A program made the position numbers and the translations under genes. A DNA stretch of 64,000 nt, from the NCBI GenBank assembly GCA_015178975.1, contig WHVD01000188.1, positions 82,799-146,798 of the forward strand, given 5' to 3'. This stretch comes from Hysterangium stoloniferum. Lineage: Eukaryota > Basidiomycota > Agaricomycetes > Hysterangiales > Hysterangiaceae. Shown here piece by piece: positions 43,387-53,420 of the stretch (position 1 is its first letter; every line of letters begins with the position of its first letter). The notes beneath the pieces are model-generated. The model was not told where the DNA came from. It searched no databases and saw nothing but the letters and a program-made list of their open reading frames with translations.

Positions 43387-43954
43387 CGTCACAGCACAAA
43401 TTCTTATATATACTTTGGCACTCAAGACGACTTCTACACAGCCAAATCAGTTTCATCAAACAGACGACCAAAACTCCATCATGTTCAACACTGCATTGTC
43501 CTCCAAAGTAACCCTCAGTTCCTACTCAAAACTGACTCTTCACTCCCAAATAGAACTCCAGCCAATAACATCTCGCTTCTCCTCATCCTCAGACATCATT
43601 CCCAAGCCCCTACCAGCCCACTCATGCTCCTCCAAGAAATACCATCGTTTCCTCCGTCGACAAGGTATTCGACTCCCATATGCTCCAGACGATCCTGCCT
43701 TCATTCGTATAGAACACTATGATGGCTCCTCCGAAATCCTCCACTATCAATTCAATCGAGTGTTCCAGCAGGACTGTTCCCCACCGTCATCGGGAATCTG
43801 TTACATGGCAATGTTCACTCCAATAGGAGATCACAGAGGACCCAAGTTATTCATGACCCCAGTTCCAGAGGGAAGTCAAGTAGAGCCTCGTCGAGGTCGT
43901 CATCGTTTTGTGTTCCTTGCGTGGTTGTGGAGCCTACTCACCACCTGGTTCTAA
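43331..43954 (+). CDS. Antisense ORF inside gypsy D, unknown
   Basis: 207 codons on plus, opposite to gypsy D, in a region where the minus strand has many stops. The N-terminal third is Ser/Thr/Gln-rich; the rest looks globular (KKYHRFLRRQGIRLPYAPDD, FIRIEHYDGSSEILHYQFNR, VPEGSQVEPRRGRHRFVFLA). It ends in an aromatic, hydrophobic tail (AWLWSLLTTWF). No known domain is recognised. By analogy with gypsy C, which carries an antisense gene in the same interval, this may be a real element-borne or captured gene. It could also be a host gene fragment. Confidence 0.45.
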   Translation: MRCREFNRKETNMAIVSSHVTAQILIYTLALKTTSTQPNQFHQTDDQNSIMFNTALSSKVTLSSYSKLTLHSQIELQPITSRFSSSSDIIPKPLPAHSCSSKKYHRFLRRQGIRLPYAPDDPAFIRIEHYDGSSEILHYQFNRVFQQDCSPPSSGICYMAMFTPIGDHRGPKLFMTPVPEGSQVEPRRGRHRFVFLAWLWSLLTTWF

Positions 43955-44740
43955 AATGGTGATTGATTGCGTCCCCTCCTTATACTGCAAAACTAGGAAC
44001 ATGATATGTCCAATCTCAGTTCATCGATTGGTAATATTGTCAAGATTTTGAAATCAAACATAGCATTTGAGGGTGATGCATTATCATGGATTCTTGAGTG
44101 TTTCTGACTCATATCATCGATGTTTCATCAGCCATCACTTCTATTACTCCATAATCCCTATTGTCTGACTCACTTCCCCTATTGTTCTATTGTGTTTCCC
44201 CATTTATCCGTATCACATGTCGGATCTCATCTTTTGTTTGTCATTCTCTTATTGTTCAGTGCGGCCTCCCCCTATTATTGTTCACAGCTTTACTAACACT
44301 CCTATTGTGATGACTCAGAAATGACTCACACCATATCGCATCATTATTGTGTCGTTGTTTTTAGATGTTTGTTTTGACCTGTGCTTCCTCATATATATAA
44401 GGGCCTCTCTTTTGCCCACTATTGAACAAGCAATTTCGTTGTATCTCATTTCGAAGCTCATTCTTAAGGACAATCTCTTAAGTCTTACTCTCAGTCTCAC
44501 TCCTACAACCAGTAAGGGATACTGTAGTGTCTCTTATTGTTGAAGTTCTACATTCTACGACATTGGGCTTACGTCAGCCTTTTGTATTCATCTTCGATTA
44601 CGTCATCCAAGGTCCGATCTCTAGCCTCTCGCTCCGAGTGCGTTTGGTTATAGACTGGTTTCAAGAATGACTGTGTTAGTGACCGTCATAAAGACTTGAC
44701 TGTTGCACGCAGGTTATTAGGTATATTCCTAGTAACAAAC
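43955..44740 (+). mobile_element. LTR-like DNA within gypsy D's 3' region
   Basis: CT-rich DNA with a strong promoter-like block (CATATATATAAGGGCCTC at about 44390) as in LTR U3/R, ending ATTCCTAGTAACA at 44731. On minus, ORF3-type coding stops exactly here (SSLGSL, then GTAAGT). Either a solo LTR was inserted, or this is a long intron with an internal promoter-like tract. No target duplication was found. Confidence 0.35.
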
Positions 44741-45631
44741 TTACAGTGAACCAAGGCTGGACGGCTCGTCTGGGATGCCCCTAAAGAAACAATACAACCC
44801 AATGAGGCTGTGATTGACAAGGTCCAAATACTCATTGTTGAAGTTGTCACTTCCATCATCAATTCCCCAAAGATTCTTAAAGGTCCATAGCTCCATGTCT
44901 TCCTGGTCTTTCAAACTAAAGTTCTCATCAAGTGCATAAGGCAAGCATCACTGGGGCTTGGGGAAATGCCAAGAGCAGGTTGAACCGATGCGCTCTGCAT
45001 GTTTCATTGCCTTGGCCGTCCACACCTCGAGTTGGAGTCCACGATCCTGATAATCTCATATGAGGGTTTTCAGATTGTTCAGCGGGAGGCTGACCTTCAA
45101 GGGGTTGTAAATTAAATCCTTATATTCTCCCATAGGTGCAGGAGGCATACTAAGTTCATAATACTTAGCATGGGATATATAGAATGTCAGGATTGGGTCA
45201 ATGCTGGCTGGGTTATGATTGTGCGCTGCAGTAATGATGAAGCGACAATTGTTGAAATGTCTATTGAACAGTGCTTTGCATTTGCATGGGTCGAGAAACC
45301 AGAGAGTGGTTCCATTAAGAGTGAAGGGAATGAAGTCGGAAGGGACAGGGTAATAGTTGAAAAGGCTGGCCATTGCGAACGAAGTGTGAGGGAGGTTGAC
45401 CTTGCCCTGTACAGGAGAGGAACCAGTCCGATCCATGTAGAAGTCAAATTCATTAGGAGGAGGAATGTAAAACATCAACATGTTGTAAGGATAGTGGTGT
45501 TGGGAAACTAGATAGGCTGTTTTTATGGTTTGGTTATGTGTAATAGAGGATGAAGCTCCCTTATATAAATGACATTGGATTGTTTTGCACATTTGTTTGG
45601 ATTTTAATATGTTGTGGGGGAATTGTGACAT
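44741..45631 (-). pseudogene. Gypsy D ORF3 (5' part), unknown protein
   Basis: About 297 codons in one minus-strand frame, broken only by two TGA codons (near 45056 and 44954) that are best read as former CGA. It lies downstream of the D chromodomain and upstream of the 3' LTR. Recognisable parts: MLMFYIPPPNEFDFYMDRTG, FTLNGTTLWFLDPCKCKALF, ILTFYISHAKYYELSMPPAP, DMELWTFKNLWGIDDGSDNF. No domain is recognised and no membrane segment or signal peptide was seen, so I do not call it Env. It ends at a GTAAGT donor-like site. Its first 25 codons or so lie in the duplicated end of the chromodomain. Confidence 0.55.
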
Positions 45632-45975
45632 TCCCAGTCTTGGAGTATGACTGGGGCATTCTTCAGATTATGGCGAGACAACCATTAATTTTAAGTTGTG
45701 GGGGAATTGCAACATTCCCAGTCTTGGCATATGTCTGGGGCATTCTTCAGATTATGGTGAGGCAACTATTCATCGAAGTTTGCTGAATATCCCCGAAATC
45801 TGACCTGAAACAACTTTTGACGTCTTCCATTGTGGGACCGAACCCATTTATCATCTAAAATAGCTTCCACTTCGTATTCTGGTAGTTTGTCAAAATCCTC
45901 GCAATTCAAGCCTTTAGATACGCATTGACCAAACTCGCTAGGAGAGCTATAGTAAGGCTCCAGGTGTGCAATATG
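45605..45975 (-). pseudogene. pol: Gypsy D chromodomain with tail duplication
   Basis: Minus strand: IAHLEPYYSSPSEFGQCVSK, then the chromodomain (LPEYEVEAILDDKWVRSHNG, RRQKLFQVRFRGYSANFDE). A TAG replaces Trp before LPHHNLKNAP. The last 86 bp are tandemly duplicated (about 45609-45694 and 45695-45780, each with the block TTGTGGGGGAATTG), so the LPHHNLKNAP...LQDWE tail occurs twice. Canonical aromatic-cage residues are only partly visible. Confidence 0.85.
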
Positions 45976-46247
45976 TTAAATTTGATGATGAAACACACCT
46001 TTTATAGGGGGAGTCCACCAATTATTGCAACTTTTCATATGAAGATGCTAATTGTGGACCATGCTTTTGGAGGTTAATGTGTGTCAGAACCACTATACAC
46101 CTCCCAGAGCATCCAACCTATATTGTCAGGAGGTGCTACACTAACTGACACAAGATATTGAGACACAAATACTTTTATTACAAGCTTATTAAACCCTTGT
46201 ATATTGTGTATTGCAATAGAGTCAACTCATACTATTTTTAATACAAT
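45976..46247. mobile_element. Small insertion in gypsy D pol
   Basis: About 270 bp that interrupt the pol frame between HPVINI and FNIAHLEPYY. CAATAT occurs at both edges (about 45969-45974 and 46246-46251) and may be a target duplication. AT-rich, non-coding, with no clear terminal repeats. Confidence 0.4.
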
Positions 46248-47339
46248 ATTGATAACAGGATGAATACTGTAAGATGCAGGCATTCAAAGTCAATAGGAGA
46301 CTGCACTGATGTTTTGCAAGATCTCAAACAGTCCATCATACTTCATTAAAAACTTCTGTCCCCTTCCTTTAAGGTGCCTGAGTAAGTTTAATGAAAGCGG
46401 ATTGATCAGAACCAAATATCCAACCTCGAATTCTCACAGTAAACACCCCTTATTGTAATTTCTCCGCTGAAAAACCTGCCCTACAACCAAGGCATCCTGG
46501 GCTTGCTGTCTATATGCAGTGAACTCCCTGACCATATGATCTGCAATCTCATTCTGGGTAATTCGTGGCCCATTGGTGGATTCTCGACTCACGTGATTTT
46601 TAGGGGGACTTAGGAATCCCGTCTCCGTTGTGGGGTAAAACTCATATAGCAAAAATGAGGGTGGAAATCCGGTAACTGAATGTGTGCTAGTATTGTATGA
46701 CATTGCAAATGCATCTAACAGACTCACCCAATCATCTCGATTTGGCCCAATGTACGCACGCAAGGCGACTTCTAATGTCTGATTCATAATCTCTGTCTGG
46801 CCATCTGCTTGGGGATGGTAAGATGTGGTAAGGCTTCATTTGACTTGTAAGTGTTGGCACATTGATTCCCAAAAGGTTCCAATCCATTTCCGATCTCTGT
46901 CAGATATAATTTGCCTAGGAATACCAAAGGTTGCAATTATGTGCTTGAAGAATAAACAAGCTATTTCCTCAGTGGTGTTGGTCATATGACAAGGTACAAT
47001 TATAGCATATTTAGTTAATTTGTCTACAATAACTAATATGTTATCATATCCTTGACAATCAGGTAACTCGGGGATGAAATCCATAGATATAACTTCGAAA
47101 GGTTGACTTGGAATTGGAATTGGCTGTAACATACCGTAAGGCGCATGTCTTTTAACTTTACTTTTTTGACATATGTCGCAACTGAGAACAAACCTCAGTA
47201 TTTCTCTTGACATTTTTGGCCAATAGTATCCTCCTGCTATTCTGTTATAAGTCTTATGGTACCCAGTGTGTGCTCCTTCAATTATTGTTTTGTGTATTTC
47301 TTTAATCAGATCCACATGCTCACTCTTAGGTATGCACAA
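46248..47339 (-). pseudogene. pol: Gypsy D integrase
   Basis: Minus strand. 47339-46836 carries the H2C2 domain (HTGYHKTYNRIAGGYYWPKM, CDICQKSK), ISMDFIPELPD with the first Asp, and SDRDRKW with the second. A TGA at 46836, in frame, is followed by SYHPQADGQTEIMNQTLEVA with the Glu. FLLYEFYPTT and the C-terminal strand region (YLVLINPLSLNLLRHLKGRG) follow to 46250 with one frameshift near 46440. All three catalytic residues are kept; the stop is most simply CGA-to-TGA. Confidence 0.92.
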
Positions 47340-48552
47340 TCATAGATTCCCAAGGTGATCCTTGAAATATAACAAGCCCTCATCGCTCGATGAATATTGG
47401 GGGTGTTGCAGATTGGACCAGTTGGTCTCCGGTCTCCTTGCTAAGTCCTTCTCTTACCCTTGAAAAGTAGCTGTCTGACTCGTACCCTCTAACATACTTC
47501 TCGATCTCCTGCGGTGCAAGTCCCACTAGGACGCTATATCCCTTTGTGGATTCATAAGGAACCTCCATGCCAGTGAGACCTGGTCCTTCCAGTTGAATTG
47601 TTCATTTGATCGGGGACCTCAGACTGAGGTCATCATGACTCTGACTCATTTGGTTCAAGGTAACTAATTGTTCCTCAAATTTTGGACCCATCTCCTTGTA
47701 AAATTTACCAATAGAATCTTCCTTAAGTTCAGACAGGATAACAACTGGGGTGTCATCTGAGATCAGACCATTCTCTGGAGGTGGTTCACAAGGCAATTGC
47801 GAAATAGGGTCCACATTAGAATGGACTCTACCTGCCCTATGAACAATGCGCAACTCAGGGTATGCAGTGAAAATGGTTCCCTATGTGAGTAGTCTTCTAT
47901 TTATATTTTGATAAGTTTTACTCCAAATCAATGCTGCATGATCAGTTATAGCCCATATTCTTTCACCTTCAAGGTAAGGCTGAAATTTGATCAATCCATC
48001 CTTGAGTGCTAATGCTTTGCACTCTGTAGGTGAGTATTTTTTTCCCGCAGGTTTCAATGTCCTAGACCAGTATGCTATGACTTGTTCAACATATACCACT
48101 GTATCTCCAAAGGAATCCCCCCAGTTTCCATTGATAGGAAAAACTTCATCTTTAGCTATCTCTGAAACTAACTGTGATATTGGCTGCCCTGTAGTATATG
48201 CCAAATATAATTTATCGTGAATCTTAGTACCTAATAAATCTTGAATTTGGATAGGTTGAATTTGCTGTAAGATGGCTGCAACACCGAAATCACATGCATC
48301 ACTATATATGCGGTAACCTAGCCTGTCATTGCATAAGCTTGAACAGGTGCATAGGTTAAAGCCTGTTTTGCTAGTGCAAAAGCATGCTCCTGAGCTTTAC
48401 CCCATACCCAAGATGTTCCTTTCTTGAACAATTCAAATAATGGAGTCACTATCCAGGCATCATATGGTATGTAGGCCAAAAAATACACCATCATTCCCAA
48501 AAAGGTTTGTAATTCTTTCACTGTTGTAGGTTCTTTGAGCTGAATGATAGTA
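47340..48552 (-). pseudogene. pol: Gypsy D RNase H and linker
   Basis: Minus strand: 48521-48318 thumb/connection (KELQTFLGMMVYFLAYIPYD), 48204-47881 RNase H (VEQVIAYWSRTLKPAGKKYS, ITDHAALIWSKTYQNINRRL), then in the same frame after a TAG (B has Trp there) RIVHRAGRVHSNVDPISQLP at 47853. 47568-47380 is the pre-integrase linker in another frame. The first RNase H Asp region around 48300 (DACDFGVAAIL in one frame) is present but frameshifted. Confidence 0.88.
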
Positions 48553-49836
48553 TCAATTTTCTCTCAATGAGTTGATAAGCCCAGACGAGAAACCTTTTTG
48601 TCCTAAGAGTAATAGAGATTGATAGGTGAAGTGACATTTCTTTGGAGACAATGTCAATTTAGACTTGATGATAGCCTTCAGTATTACATCTATATGTTTG
48701 ACATGTTCATCAAAGGACTTTGAAAAAATAACAATATCATCAATGTAGACTAATGCAAAAATCCAAAGGTATGGAGCTAAGATGTTTTGCATTACTTGTT
48801 GAAAGACTGCAGGGCGATTCCAAAAGCCGAAAGGCATACACAAGAATTGATACAATCCTCGATGTGTTCTAAATGCAGTTTTTTCTTTATCCTTAACTGC
48901 CATTTCAAGTTGAGTAAACCCTGCAAGGGCATCTAATGTGGACAGCCACTGTGCCCCTGAAAGTGCTTGTAGTATATCATCTTGATGTGGTAAGGGAAAT
49001 TCATCAGGTATAACTTGAGCATTCAACCACCTAAAATCAATGACCATATAAAATGTACCCTGTCGGTAGGCAATAAAAGCTGGGGCCCCCCAGGGGCTTT
49101 GAGATGGCTCAATAACCTTCAATGTAAGCCACTTATCCATCTGTTCATCAATAATTTTCCTATTGGCTGGTGAAGCAATAAATGGGGCCATGGAAATCTC
49201 CTGGGACCCCTCCCTTAATGGGACTTCAACCTTTGCTGGATAATATCCTAACCGACCATCCAATCCAAATGCTAAAATATTTTCTTCAATTACTTCGTGT
49301 AATCTTTTTTTTTGATCTGCTGTTAGTTTGTCATTCATGTCTACTTCATCCCACATTTGTTGACTAATAACCTCATCTGGAGGCATTTCTGCTGTTTTAG
49401 GTCCTCCTTGTAATTCTGGCTCACCCAGTGGTTCAGGAGTGGTCATTGTCCTGTCATTGGACAGGCTATTGCAAATAGTTTTAACTAATAAGGCATGTGC
49501 ACTGAATTTATTGAGCTCATCTGTAGTAAGACTGTCTGGATGACTCAACCAGGTTGCTGGATTGTGTGCATAGCCAATAATCTGTCCGGAATGAAGGTGA
49601 ACGGTAAACTTAGAAAAGTTGGAAACAGGCAGTTTTGAGGTGTCTTTAGTTATTAGTGAGTCAGGTATTCCATATATATCTTCTTCCATTCTGTTTGATA
49701 ATATTATTTTTTCGACGAAAATCTCATTGCTGCCTTCAGGAAAGTTAAACCTTATTTTAATGCTCTTCATTGATTCCGGCAGAATTGTGACATCCTCTAA
49801 GGATCGCACCGACCGATCCACAGACTCTGAATACAA
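48553..49836 (-). pseudogene. pol: Gypsy D reverse transcriptase
   Basis: 427 open codons on minus. Residues 1-180 are the protease-RT linker; NILAFGLDGRLGYYPAKVEV at about 186 introduces RT. Motifs: SPWGAPAFIAYRQGTFYMVI (250), RWLNAQVIPDEFPLPHQDDI (269), MPFGFWNRPAVFQQVMQNIL (334) and the catalytic YIDD at 364-367. The usual N in GLxNAP is NRP here. RT ends near CHFTYQSLLLLGQ and then frameshifts. This frame shows what the CGA in GLDGRLG looks like before mutation; gypsy B has TGA at that codon. Confidence 0.93.
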
Positions 49837-49851
49837 TCTTCTTTTAATCTT

Positions 49852-50250
49852 TCATGAGTGCTTGTGAGTCCTTCCTTTATCAATGGTTCTTGCAAGATCC
49901 ATCATTGCCCTAATCTTAAAGGCCCATCCTGCAGAATCTCTCAGATTCTCACCTATAGACATTTCAACCTTGATCATTCTTCCCGAGTCACCAAAGCTCA
50001 ACATGGTACCCTGTTCATTTCTAATGACAGAAATGGCATACTGGTCAGCAAAGTCATTGCCAAGGATGAATGGCGTTGTCATGTCTTTCACTATATAGGC
50101 TTCTACCTCAAGTTGTACCGGACCATTGTTGGTGTCAAAGAAAATAGATAAACTGATGTATCCGGATATAGTGGCTGCACCTGTGACTTGAAGTAAGTCG
50201 GTGATCAGGTTTTTGTAAAAGCTCAATTCTTCCGTACTACCCAACCTTCT
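49852..50250 (-). pseudogene. Gypsy D protease, C-terminal part
   Basis: Minus frame starting SEFFRRLGSTEELSFYKNLI, then GAATISGYISLSIFFDTNNG and TTPFILGNDFADQYAISVIR, the flap and ILGNDF regions of a gypsy aspartic protease. The active site DSGADITLI lies at 53430-53460 on the far side of the gypsy C insertion; the join I-SEFF matches gypsy B (DAGADLSLISEDFYKEL). So the protease gene was cut just after its active-site loop. Confidence 0.9.
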
Positions 50251-50661
50251 AAAAAACTCGCTGAGAAATTCTTAGGACCTTTTGAAATTATAGCACAAGC
50301 CGGTTCACTCTCATGGACTCTCCGACTTCCCGATAGTATGCAAGCAGTTCATCCCGTTTTCCATGTTTCCATGTTAGAACCCTGTGTTCCTAACAACATC
50401 CCGGAACGTATTCAACCTCCGTCCCCTCCGGTCATTATTGACGGAGAACCCGAATTTGAAGTTTCCAAAATTTTGGATTCTAAAATCGACAATCGCCGAC
50501 GTACTTGTAAATTGCTCTATTTAGTCAAATGGGCAGGTTATGAAGGTACCGACAAGGAAACTTCATGGATATTGGCCACGGAACTAGGACACGCTATGGA
50601 AATTGTTACTGATTTCCACACGGCTTATCCAAACAAACCCGGACCTTTATCATCACTCTGA
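50251..50661 (+). pseudogene. pol: Gypsy C pol C-terminus with chromodomain
   Basis: Plus-strand frame from the junction with gypsy D: LAEKFLGPFEIIAQAGSLSW, LPDSMQAVHPVFHVSMLEPC, then a chromodomain (EFEVSKILDSKIDN, CKLLYLVKWAGYEGTDKETSW) and stop at 50661. Only the end of integrase is present, so the element is truncated at its 5' side. It is followed by the antisense Zn-cluster gene and then a polypurine tract and 3' LTR on plus, which fixes the element's orientation. Confidence 0.92.
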
Positions 50662-50757
50662 CTCTTCCATTTTTCTTTCTGTTTCAGTTTCCGACACTTC
50701 TGCTATTTCCAATATCATGCTCATTTTTGAAATCATACAAGTCAAATTTATTTTCAT

Positions 50758-52691
50758 CTATTTTAAAGTCTCTGACACCCCAAATCCTCCTTCCATTTCC
50801 ACTCCCATATCATCCGCAATTTCCACACTCTCCACCATATCCTGTACCTCTTCATCTTCACTTTCCGGCCCTTTCCCTGACTCCCATCTCTTTTCGACAT
50901 ATTCCACCAATGGATCGTTAGGCTGTTCCCTTGCCTTATCGGAAAATCTCTCGGAAACTGCGATCACACCGATGCTAACCATTACCTTCTCCAGGAATTC
51001 GTTTTGTCTCCAGAAGTTTCGAACCAACGAACGGAAACCTTTTTCCTGGATTTCATTATGGCAATCCAGTGTATCTCGCATTTTCATGACTTCCATCCCG
51101 ATAAAGACTAACGCGTCGACTGTGTCCTTGAGGAGCTCCATTCCCGTACTAAGGTAGGCGTCACTTTAGTTCAGCACCTGTTTATGTAAGCAAAAAAGTG
51201 ACCTACTCGCACTCCTTTCTGTGCTTCCACAACATAGATAATCTGTAATTAAAGCCCAGGGAAGTGGAGTTGGGATCTATTCCTCCAGTTCTCAGGTTTA
51301 AAACTTGAAAAATAATTCACCCTTGCCAAGTAGTAGGACTTACAAATTTTAACTTTTTTTTTGAGTCTCTGAATGCTTAAAAACTTGTTTCCATGTGATT
51401 CCGAGATTTTCAAAATTTCGCAAGTGTCAGTATTGGCCGCTTACATAATCATCATGTGATATATTGGGCAGCCTTGTTTTAAGGGCCTAAAATTGGGAAA
51501 GAAAACTGTATTAAATTCAAATATATGTACTTATCTTACTTACATAAAAACTCTCCTAAGAAAAAGAGGGTATAGCTGCACATGTACTTGTGCAGTAAGC
51601 TGTGCACTTGATCACAGGCCACATTACATAAGCTGCACAGTGGCAAATGTGTGGTTGCACAGTTCTACTACCATGCCTCAGAAGTCTAAAGCTGCACAAT
51701 CTCGCATCAAAAACCTTGGATCCAAGGCACAACAAAAGCCCTCAGTGACAATCAAGGATGTCCCAGATGAAAAGATACCATGGCCATCGTACATTACCTC
51801 CAATCATGCTTGCACAAGTATGGCAAGCTCAAATTAATATGCCTGTACCATTATAGTGACTCCAATTCATTTTTTGACTTCATAATAAATTTTTCAAAAA
51901 ATTGATTCGCAAATTTGGCCGCTCTTGGCACTTAGTAATATGATTACATGAGGTGCTGAATTAAAGTGACGCCTACCTTATCCGTCTTTGGTACCTCAGT
52001 TTCCGCAGCTTTGGCAGCTCCCGAACCTTCCGCGTCGTTAGTTCTCTGAGGCTTCTCACCTTTTGGAACCCTTTTTGAGGCGAGAGTGCACGGAAGTTTA
52101 AGAACCGTGCAGGGATAGCAAGTTCCGCCCCATTTTACCTTCTGTTTCCAACACGTCATACTCCGTATGGAACATCGATAACATGGATTTTCATGGACCA
52201 CTTCCATCTGTTCCGGAGCCTTGACCTTTGGCTTCTGTTTCGGAAGTTAATCAATTATCGGTCCTTTTGTAGATGCACTTACTTTAGGACTTGAAGGTCC
52301 AGCCTCTCCCTCTACTTCCATCTCCACAGCTTTTCGCTGTACTCAATAGTTATCGGTTGGAATCACGGAAGCTATGGATGTCACTTACCTTTCCTTCCCT
52401 TATCTCCTCACGTTTCTTTGCCGCCTCTGATTCCTTCTGTAACCTTTCCACCTCTTCTTTCCTTTTCTGAGCCTCCGCCTTCGCCTGCTCCAACTCCCGT
52501 TTCTCCGCCTCTTCCGCATCCTTCAACTCCTGCATCAACGCCTTTTCCTCTTCCTCCTGTCGTCACTTCAACTCCTCCATCCTTTGTCATTTTTGTTGAA
52601 GTTCTGTGACCTTCGACATTTTCTGAAACACGGCAATTTCGGTATCTGAATCTTCCAGGGTAGTGATGAACAGTGGCCGACGTATCGACAT
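50758..52691 (-). CDS. Antisense spliced Zn-cluster/coiled-coil gene of gypsy C (copy 2)
   Basis: Lies on minus inside the plus-oriented gypsy C, between pol and 3' LTR. ATG at 52691 (MSIRRPLFITTLEDSDTEIA). Exon 1 to 52389 encodes a long coiled coil (ALMQELKDAEEAEKRELEQA, KKREEIREGK). Intron 52388-52337 is 52 bp, exon 2 is 52336-52283 (RKAVEMEVEGEAGPSSPK), intron 52282-52235 is 48 bp; both start GTAAGTG, end CAG and are phase 0. Exon 3 carries PCYRC-x6-C-x10-CYPC-x6-C, which fits the Zn2Cys6 consensus CX2CX6CX5-12CX2CX6-8C, then KRVPKGEKPQ. A MITE (51152-51978) interrupts it; the rest (MELLKDTVDALVFIGMEVMK, an acidic tail ESEDEEVQDMVESVE) ends at 50758. Exon 1 has two stops that fit TGG-to-TGA. 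A role in DNA binding or regulation is inference. Confidence 0.7.
51152..51978. mobile_element. 827-bp MITE, TA target site
   Basis: Ends AGGTAGGCGTCACTTTAGTT and its inverse, AATTAAAGTGACGCCTACCT, give inverted repeats of about 28 bp flanked by TA on both sides (51150-51151, 51979-51980). Excising it restores the reading frame of the host gene (EVPKTD, then STGMELLKD), which matches copy 1. A 114-codon plus frame inside (SRIKNLGSKAQQKPSVTIKD) is not a recognisable transposase, so the element is probably non-autonomous, moved by a Tc1/mariner-type enzyme. Confidence 0.88.
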
Positions 52692-52866
52692 ACAAGTTGT
52701 GGATGAAGAAACAAAAAGCGTTAATTCAAATATTTGGAGGTTTTTATACTCAGAACATCAGCCGAAACTCTCACCTCCAGAATTGCGTAAATTTCACGAC
52801 ACATAATAATCAGCCATCGCTTCAATCACTCAGTACCTAATCACCTCTATGGGATTTCGGCCTAAC

Positions 52867-53420
52867 AGGGGGGTACTGTTACGACCCGTTCCCGGATGTT
52901 TCAATATCTGACTTCCGATCTCCGACTACGGAACATTATAGTTACCGTATCATCCGCATTCTTCTCTTGTTCCGCATTTGGTAATTTGTCCGTTGACAAG
53001 TATTCACTCGTTTGTTTGTTATATTCCCGTTTCGGAATATTGTCTCCCTAATATGTCTTATTGTATTTCCGTTTTAAGAACACTTCCATTTCCATCTTAT
53101 TATGGTCTTAGTTTGTAGTACAATAATGAGTAGACTTATATTAGTTTCCACGAATTTGTACTTTACCTTAGATCTGATATCGACTTAGTTTCTTATTCCT
53201 CCTCCCGTCTTTCTGTACGCTCGATATTCGGAACTCTTCGGAACTCTGAATATCCGTATCTTCCATCGTAAGCCTTACTTCTGAAATTAAGGACTTTGAG
53301 CGTTTGCATAGAGGCGCAGCACATAAGCTGAAGCCGACGTCCTGACCCTATCCACTAGTTTCTGACTTCCCGGTGACTTTCCGATAGTTCCGGAATAAGT
53401 TCCCGACACGGCACTTAACA
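52867..53420 (+). mobile_element. 3' LTR and polypurine tract of gypsy C
   Basis: AGGGGGG at 52867-52873 is the polypurine tract, then TGTTACGACCCG at 52877 opens a 544-bp LTR ending GGCACTTAACA at 53420. The shared motif GCGCAGCACATAAGCTGAAG is at 53314. No matching target duplication exists because the 5' part of the element is deleted. It joins gypsy D's protease active-site codons on the right. Confidence 0.9.
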
